From Terfezia claveryi (Eukaryota > Ascomycota > Pezizomycetes > Pezizales > Pezizaceae): 37,207 nucleotides of DNA. Position numbers and translations under genes: made by a program. Location of the stretch: NCBI GenBank assembly GCA_015179025.1, contig WHUX01000364.1, forward strand, positions 1 to 37,207, read 5' to 3'. Shown here piece after piece: positions 30,656 to 37,207 of the stretch. The notes beneath the pieces were generated by a model that searched no databases, had not been told where the DNA came from, and worked only from the letters and a program-made list of their open reading frames with translations. The first letter of the stretch is position 1. Each line of letters begins with the position of its first letter.

Positions 30656-31386
30656 ATTGCCTTAGTCCTACTTGATATTCAGACAGTACCCGACTCAAGT
30701 ATTATATTATTGTTTATTAGTTATTGTCATAACTGTATGCTTGGTTGTCTTTATTATTACTTGCAATTGTAGGTGATAGGGTATTGCCTTAGTTCTACTT
30801 GATACTTGGACAGTGCTCTGCTCAAGTATTGTATTGTTAATCATTAGTTATCTCCTTATTATTGCTTTAGACATTACCTGTGACATAGGTAATAGGTTAT
30901 TACCTGCGATATAGGTGATAAGTTATTGCTATCTTGCTTAGCTTCTGAGATAGAGATCTTAGGAAGCTTATTCCTTCCATTGCTCTATCCTAAAATCATA
31001 TATATATAGCCTCTGTCCCTCATATTGTTATTGGATCTCCATCTAATATCTAGTATACCTAATACAGGACCTTGCTTCCCCTATACTAATGTACCTTCTT
31101 TGTACATCCTCCTTGCCCCGTAAACAACTCCGCAGTACAGCTGCCTCCTTCTGACATATGCAGCAAATGCTTCCACATATCTCTTGCCTCTTGCTCTTGT
31201 CCCCCATCCCAGCCTTCCCCTAGTTATACACATAGCATTTCTATATATGTGTTACCCTAGCTCTGCCCTTACTTTGCCTCTAGCTTTCCCCCAGATTATA
31301 TATATAGTACTTCTACATATATAATTCCTCCTTACTACTTTCTAGGTATACCTTTTGGTCTCCTTGCCCCTAGCACCAATGTTATA

Positions 31387-31965
31387 CTATGTTGGATTAC
31401 TCTGATCAACCAGTATACCCAATATCTACCCAAGACACTACTCCCATACTCATAGTCAGATTTTGGGCCTGGCAAGCCCTGCCCATCCCTATGAACTAAG
31501 CTGACTTTGGTAGCTATTACTAAACTATTATTGATATCTACCTTACTACAGTTACATTAGGTCAATTTTACAGGCGAGCTGTAACTATGAATATACAAGT
31601 TGGCAGTAAGGTTATAAAGAGGATATTAGTAACTAGAACAAGTATAAATGTAGTAACAACTTAGGTGTATAGCAAACTCGATAAGAGTAAAGCTATTTGA
31701 GACTTTGAACACCACTTGGGTCTTATTGTATTAACTATGTAAAAGCAGTAGGTTATATAGAAGCTTAGATCTAATAACAAATAATTAAATCTGGATGATG
31801 CTTCCTATAATAGCTTAGTAGTATTATTATCAGGTTATTACCTAATTGGGAAGTATCTTCCCAATTAGAAACATTACAGTCTGACATACATTGATTAGGC
31901 AGCCCAAACTACAATGCTTTGTAGTTAGGCTAATAAACAGAAAATAACTTGAATACATCCAATAA
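31387..31965 (+). other. Leader remnant of D and unassigned AT-rich sequence
   Basis: The first ~110 bp (CTATGTTGGATTACTCTGAT onward) align with the leader of B. From about 31500 I recognise nothing and see no gene. A perfect 12-bp stem with a 3-nt loop occurs at 31842-31868 (CTAATTGGGAAG, TAT, CTTCCCAATTAG). Confidence 0.5.
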
Positions 31966-32592
31966 TGTAAAGTATTGTTAGGGGGACTGGACAATCAGAT
32001 TAGATTAGATAAGGATCTAATCTAATTAGATAATCTCAGGCTAGTAATATATACTACAAGGTAGATTACTAATAGTGTATTGTTGAGTCTCACTATTAAA
32101 GTTATTACTAGGAGCATAGATTATAGTAATAGGTAAAGTAGTGTAGGAGTGCCAAAGGCATTTCGAAGATTAAGCAGTAGAACTTTTATATTGATTGTAC
32201 TCTAACTATGTTCTGAGTTCTAACTATCTGTCCAATTGAAGGGAAATTCAGAGGACTATATGTGTTTCCAACAGGGCAGTGCTGGGGCAGTGCTAAGGCA
32301 GTGCACTATCATCTGACCCTTACATGATTTGAAATCAACATCATAGAAATTTCTAGATAATACTTTCAAATACAATCTAGTACAAAATAGGTTAAGTCTT
32401 AACTTTGACTTATATATGTGAAAGTATGTGATAACATATAAAAGTATGTAAAAGCATGTGAAATATTAGTAAGGCAGACAGCACACAGAATGTTGTATGT
32501 TTTGAGATGCTTGCTGAGTAAGAAAATATATAAGAAATACATTTATGAGGGAGAGGGTTAGTCATAGGGTATGAGTAAGCCACTTCCTTACA
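31966..32592 (-). repeat. 3' LTR of element F
   Basis: On the - strand it starts TGTAAGGAAGTGGC and ends ATACTTTACA. It is a full-length match to the solo LTR at 3183-3800. It lies directly downstream of the F chromodomain in element orientation, with a purine tract AAACAGGGAGGCA (32605-32593) before it. Confidence 0.93.
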
Positions 32593-32655
32593 TGCCTCCC
32601 TGTTTAGATAAAACCTCCATCTTAGGAAATAAATAGGGGTCTAGATTTATGTACA

Positions 32656-33650
32656 TTAGTAGTCAACATTCAATCCATAATACCTATTGTTCCTATCCTT
32701 GTAGGAACTACTACCACTTGCTCCTGTATCATACCTGATATTATCATACCCCTGCTTAAAATCTTTATTAACTAACCTTTCTTTAAAGAAATGGTTAAGT
32801 ATTAACTGGGGTATGTCCATCTCTTTACCTTTGCCTTTGTTAATCTTGACTGCATTAGATGAAACAGAGGTAGCAAGGACTTTTTTTCTTTCATCATTAA
32901 TCATTTCCAAGGTTTCTTTCCTTGTCTTATTCTTGCCAAGCTTATTCTCACCAACCTTCCTCTTTTTGTAAGTTGCTTGCTTACTACCAGTCAACCAGAA
33001 TTGTTTTTTCAATGACTCATCAACACCATCAGCATATACCCACTCATTATACTTATGAGGCCATCCCTTCCATTTTACCTTATACTGCAACTTCCCTGTT
33101 TTAGGTTGTGACCTGAATTCCAACACTCTTTCTACCTCATACCTATCTTCCTTAACTGGTCCTGGTTGTTCCAGAGTCCTGGAAGGGAACAGTTGTATTG
33201 GATTAAGGAAAAAGGGTTTCAAAAGTGAGGTGTGGAAGGAATTGTTGATATTATTAAGGTCAGGTAAGTCAGTGAAGTCAAGTTTAGCATTTTGACTCCA
33301 TAGTAAATATTTTGTAATAGTGAAGGGGCCTATCCATTTAGGGAATAGTTTGGAGGAGTGGTATCTTGCTGGCAGGTTCCTTGTTGATAGCATCACCTGG
33401 TTATTGACTTGGTAATCAGGAGAGGCTCTCCTGTGTTTGTTGGCTTGCTGAATTTGGGCCTTTTTTGCTTTAGTAAGGTTTTCAGCAACCTAGTAAAATC
33501 TAGTTGTAGGGTTTGAATAGGTAGATATAGGGTGAAGTAGGATAGATGCAGACAAATTAGGCTAGTATCCTAACTTGGTGAAGAAAGGGGAATTTCCTCT
33601 TGTGGCACTAACTCTTGTATTCACCTCTATTTGAACAGAAGGTGTAGCTT
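32656..33650 (-). pseudogene. F integrase C-terminus and chromodomain
   Basis: After the J insertion the frame continues QATPSVQIEVNTRVSATRGN, a TAG near 33492, then MLSTRNLPARY, the GPFTI motif, SFHTSLLKPF, and a chromodomain (YEVERVLEFR, QYKVKWKGWPHKYNEWVYAD). A long basic tail (KKRKVGENKLGKNKTRKETL) ends at 32656. It is related to the E chromodomain at 1326. The intact chromodomain aromatic residues are notable, given the decay elsewhere. The single in-frame stop makes it a pseudogene. Confidence 0.88.
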
Positions 33651-33653
33651 GTA

Positions 33654-35420
33654 CCCCTGCAAGCCTACTAGTGAGCAGCCACCGTCTAGCGATCACCCCT
33701 GCAAACCCCCTGCAACAGCGTCTCCAGCCACAACTCGTGATATATCATGAGCCTGGTGATTCTGGCTAAATGCATATCTATGGAAACGAATACGCTCTAC
33801 AATCTGGTTATGCTCACATCCCACTAATATTAGCCAAAGACCCAATATCCCCCTTCCAACATGATCTCCCCGAAGACCCACCTCTCCCCCCTCAACCCCC
33901 CGTATAGGCCAGGTACCTAGTGGGTGAGCCTGTAATGACTAGAAGGCTATTACCTAGTATCTATATTCATGTCAAAATAGCCTCTAGGGCAGCAGCCTTG
34001 AATATGATCAAACGGTATGCAATCAAAAAAAATCTCAAATGAGCTATTTTAAGAATTAACCATATTTGATCTATTTATGCCACCCTGAGCTCTCGCCTAT
34101 CCCCCCTCTATAGCCTCCTCTCCGCAGCATTCTCTATCACTACGAAGAGGTCTCCAATAGCTCTAAAAGCTCCAATACCCCCCCATTTGGCCTTTATGGG
34201 TTGCTCGCATCTGCAGGGTTACCAGCCTCCCCTATAGTCGTTTCAACCCCCTCACAGGAACTATTTGCTCACCATCAAGAAGAGTCCAACCTCTCCAACA
34301 TCGCTACTCATACGCTACTCCATATTCCCCAATATCTTACCTAGCGTCAGTCTAATTTCAGTTTAACGTCAATCTAGTGCATCTAACTTACAATCTATAC
34401 CTAGCATTCAGCCTAGTGCCCAACCTAGGGTCCAACCTAGTGCCAACCTACCGCCTAACGGAGCGTTTAACCAGTACTCTGCCAGCAGCTTGCTGGTAAC
34501 GCTTGGGCTGAATAATGCCTCAAGAAAGGCCCATGGAGCACGTGATTAAAGCGACCATTGGAGCCTAAAATATAGGGGTTATAGGAGCTCCAGAGCTATT
34601 AAAGACCTCTGCGGGGGTGCTGAGGATGCTCTGGAGGAGGGTTCGGACTAGGTGGGTCTAAGAGGGCATGGATAAGGTGCATTTGGTTGATTGGATAACA
34701 GCTCTTGGAAGTGCATATTTGGGGAAATTTTGAGGCCTTCCAATGTTACCATTTTGCACGCTCCACCTTCAGTGCTATAGATAGACGCTGGATATAGGTC
34801 TTCTAGTTGTTTGGGGCCTATTTGTGCAATATTCGGCCTATAGAGGGGTAGAGAATGGGAGTAGCTGTTAGGGGGATAGTTCTTGAAAGGGGTCAGTATT
34901 GAAGCTTTTTAAGCTATCGAAGACCTCTTCGTAGTGGTGGAGAATGCCGAGGAGAAGAGGCTATTGAGGGGGGATAGACGAGAGCTCAAGGTAGTATAAA
35001 TAGATCAAATTTGGTTAATTCTTAAAATAGCTCATTTGGGATTTTTTTTGATTGATACCGTTTGATTATATTCGAGGCTGCTGCCCTAAAAGCTATTTTG
35101 ACATGAATATAGATACTAGGTAATAGCCTTCTAGTCATCACAGGCTCACCCGCTGGGTAACTGGCCTATACGGAGGGTTGAGGGGGGAGAGGTGGGTCTT
35201 CGGGGAGATCTTGTTGGAAGGGGGGATATTGGGCCTTTGGCTGATATTGGTGGGATGTGAGCATAACTAGATTGTAGAGCGTACTTGTTTCCATAGATAT
35301 GCATTTAGCAAGAATTACCAGGCTCATAATATATCACGAGTTGTGGCTAGAGACGCTGTTGCAGGGAGTTTGCAGGAGTAATCGCTAGACGGTGGCTGCT
35401 CACTAGTAGGCTTGCAGGGG
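33654..35420. mobile_element. Foldback element J with arms of about 520 bp
   Basis: The left arm (about 33654-34175) and the right arm (about 34903-35420) are inverted copies. The outer end is CCCCTGCAAGCCTACTAGTG on both sides, and the match extends through CACCGTCTAGCGAT and CAACTCGTGATATAT to GAAGAGGTC at the inner edge. The flanks are TA (or the palindromic GTAC, 33651-33654 and 35420-35423). Removing it with one TA rejoins the F integrase frame (NWV to QATPSV). The 0.73-kb centre has no gene; it holds a partial third copy of the inner arm at about 34585-34640 and short CCTAGTGCCAACC-like repeats at 34360-34450. A TA duplication suggests a Tc1/mariner-type source, but the transposase is absent. 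Confidence 0.9.
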
Positions 35421-35423
35421 TAC

Positions 35424-36310
35424 CCAATTCATTCCCTGTTCTAGCTTCTTAGCTGCAAACATAGGAATAATTGTTCTATTCTTCCTTTTACTTATCCCAT
35501 CAGTTTGGGGGTGATATATAGAAGATGCTTTATACATAATTCGATTATTCTGCATCCAATCTTGAAATATAGTAGACATAAATAAGGGGTCTTGGTCAGA
35601 AACAATTTCATAAGGAAATCCCATATTAGGTTTAATGAATTTTTCAAAAATATCAATGACTCCTAATGTATCAACATTGTCTGCAACAGGTAGTAAAAAT
35701 GTAAAATCAGAATGCCTGTCAGTCATGACTAATAACTTATGAAATGTCAACATGTAAGGCTTAATATTAACAGGAGTTCTGTAACCAAGAGTAAATTCAG
35801 TACATGAAATCATAACAGGTTCCATACTAAGAAAATCCATAGCCATGCTTCCCCATGGCCTGGTTAGTACATTGAGAGGAGTAAGAAATCTAGGAGGTTT
35901 TTGTGTGGATCCCTTAGTGATTTGGCAGGTCTCACAACTTCTCACAAATTCTTCAACTTGCTTATAAAAATCCTGGAAGATGTACTTATTAGTAAGCTCA
36001 ACTGTTGTTTTTGCAAGGCCTCCATGTCCTGTAGTGACATGTGCTTGTTAGATAAGGGCTTCAGAGGTAGGGTTACCTTTAACTTGTAGTCCTTTAGGAA
36101 TAACCATCCTTCAAGCAAAATTCTTCAGTAGGTACATAAATCCATCCTGTACCTTTGCTGTAGGTACTTGATCACCCTTTCTGATCCTTAAGTACAGTGG
36201 TCCATACACTATATCTTTTTCTATCTCTTCTCTATAATGCCATTCCAACTCATGATCTCTTATCCACTCAGCAATTACCAAATCTGGTTCCATGCTCTTC
36301 TTACTATCAT
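35424..36310 (-). pseudogene. F integrase core with catalytic Glu lost
   Basis: Zinc-binding part: HVTTGHGGLAKT with CETCQITKG (HHCC). Core: MAMDFLSMEP, VMTDRHSDF, IVSDQDPLF, HPQTDGISKRKN. Counting 35 residues from the second catalytic Asp lands on Lys (codon AAA, 35489-35487) where the family has Glu, a single GAA-to-AAA change. Upstream a linker (MEPDLVIAEWIRDHELEWHY) precedes TAG stops near 36111 and 36047. The frame is then cut by J after NWV. Integration activity is therefore lost twice. Confidence 0.88.
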
Positions 36311-36326
36311 CCTGGACTCCTAGTGT

Positions 36327-37207
36327 CTATTTTAGGTAGTCACTATTGTGGAAAGGCTTATTGAGGGCCTTCAGATTATTTTTCCTAGTATCACAAGAGC
36401 TGACAAAGTTTTTGTTCAGGTTATGGTAACTAAGACAATACTTGCATCTTGGTATCTCTTTTTCTCCTGTAGTAGTGACTTTTGGGAGACCTGGGCATAG
36501 GTGAGACCAGTGACCATCTTGGTTGTATATGGTACATTTTCTGATGGTTTCTGCTAGCAGTGGGCATTGCAGTGGATAGAGTTTGTTGTCAAGGGGGCAT
36601 TTGTTGCTGAGGTGAGTAGTCTCCATACAGTTGGTACATCTGGGAGGAGGAAATTTAGCACCTCTGGGGCAATCCTTCTTAAAGTGTCCAAATGCCCAAC
36701 ATTTTTCACAAAGATTAATACTAGGATCTTTGTTGTTGTATTGGGTATGTGTGTGGCCATTTTTTCCATACTAGGAACAAAACTGTTGTGTCTGAGTTTT
36801 GTTGGAGGAAGATGGGAGGATTGGATCCTCAAGGGATTTGTTAAGAAGAGTGCTGACAGAGGATACAGGTGAGGCTCCTGGAGGAGGAGGAGGCTGGAAG
36901 TGTACCTTCTTGTTATCTGCCTCATCCTTACACTTAGGTGAGGCTGCCCTTCTCTTCAAGATTCCTTTAAGAGTAGGGTTCCACTCCTGAAGGTTTCCCA
37001 CAACTATAGAACCCCTGTCAGCCCTTCTCAAGGACTATTCCATCTGTTCTGTAGTCATGGGTTCCCTGACTCTTTCCCATTCCTTAGGTTCATCTAAGTC
37101 AGAGGATTGATCCACAAGGGTCCATTCCTGTGGGTCCTCTGCCTCAGAGGCAGCAAAAGTGGAGGGAGAGGATGTACTAGGTCTTTTGTTAATTACTACT
37201 TCAAACT
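36327..37207 (-). pseudogene. F gag C-terminal part with four Cys-rich knuckles
   Basis: On the - strand, entering from the right edge: a low-complexity region (VHFQPPPPPGASP), a stop near 36771, then CEKCWAFGHFKKDC, CTNCMETTHLSNKC, CTIYNQDGHWSHLC (second Cys replaced by Tyr) and CKYCLSYHNLNKNFVSSC. These are CCHC-type nucleic-acid-binding knuckles, more than the single one in A, B or C. A stop follows at 36327 and the sequence passes straight into the integrase linker, the site of the internal deletion. The start of gag is outside the window. Confidence 0.82.

Larger units (their letters stand above)
17652..31386 (+). mobile_element. Element D: LTR split by element B
   Basis: D survives as one LTR in two pieces, 17652-17714 (starts TGTCATAATGGC) and 30661-31386 (ends CACCAATGTTATA), separated by B and its ATTGC duplication. 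Joined, it would be about 789 bp. It is the same LTR family as A and B: decayed palindromes, GCTTCTGAGATAGAGATCTT, TATATATAGCC and ACAGGACCTTGC all have B counterparts. The stretch starting TGTCATAACTGTATGC recurs at 30725, so this LTR carries an internal duplication of about 130 bp. A leader (CTATGTTGGATT) follows at 31387 but no coding region remains. Confidence 0.85.
31966..37207 (-). mobile_element. Element F: internally deleted Ty3/Gypsy, right part outside window
   Basis: On the - strand: gag with several zinc knuckles (right edge to about 36330), then directly a linker and integrase (from about 36300), a chromodomain, and the 3' LTR. Protease, RT and RNase H are missing between about 36360 and 36290, so F is a deletion derivative. 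It is split by foldback element J. The 5' LTR is beyond the right edge. Confidence 0.88.

Noticed and set aside
34360..34450. Gene or array in the centre of J
   Set aside because: Short CCTAGTGCC-like repeats without a reading frame; no transposase motif was found between the arms.

Overview
This window looks like transposon-packed DNA of a filamentous fungus, most likely an Agaricomycete (mushroom-forming basidiomycete). The reasons are a Plavaka-type DNA transposase with 50-60 bp GT-AG introns, several chromodomain-bearing Ty3/Gypsy LTR retrotransposons, and no recognisable host housekeeping gene. I assigned families by reading protein motifs, without database searches; the species is not determined. 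Almost every base that can be explained belongs to a mobile element or a tandem repeat. I use working labels A-J.

Layout from left to right. 1-1325: a five-copy 123-bp tandem repeat, an unexplained stretch, and a degenerate ~109-bp repeat. 1326-2650: 3' end of Gypsy element E (+ strand: integrase C-terminus with chromodomain, then LTR). E sits in Gypsy element A (- strand, 2651-6857), which also carries a solo LTR of the F family (3183-3800). 6881-6925: a remnant transposon end (I). 7069-17573: a 10.5-kb terminal-inverted-repeat DNA transposon (G) with a split but recognisable Plavaka-like transposase on the - strand, and on the + strand two paralogous genes of unknown function and one intron-containing gene with an acidic tail. 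17652-31386: a three-level nest. The LTR of element D was hit by Gypsy element B (17715-30655, TSD ATTGC), and the 5' LTR of B was hit by Gypsy element C (18085-24694, TSD CTCGT). B also contains a 248-bp MITE (H, 26138-26385) with the same ends as G. 31966-37207: Gypsy element F (- strand, running off the right edge). It has lost protease, RT and RNase H, and its integrase is split by a 1.77-kb foldback element (J, 33654-35420) with arms of about 520 bp.

How the parts relate. G is the plausible autonomous partner of MITE H, although its transposase now carries three in-frame stops and one frameshift. C is the youngest retrotransposon: equal 782-bp LTRs, about 30 differences between them by eye, all catalytic motifs, and a textbook A AAA AAC slippery heptamer where gag meets pol. 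It still has six premature stops. A, B, D, E and F are older and decayed, largely by C-to-T/G-to-A transitions.

The most interesting items are the cargo genes of transposon G, the -1 frameshift site of C, the long-armed foldback element J with its clean empty site, and the arrays of palindromes in the LTRs of the A/B/D family.
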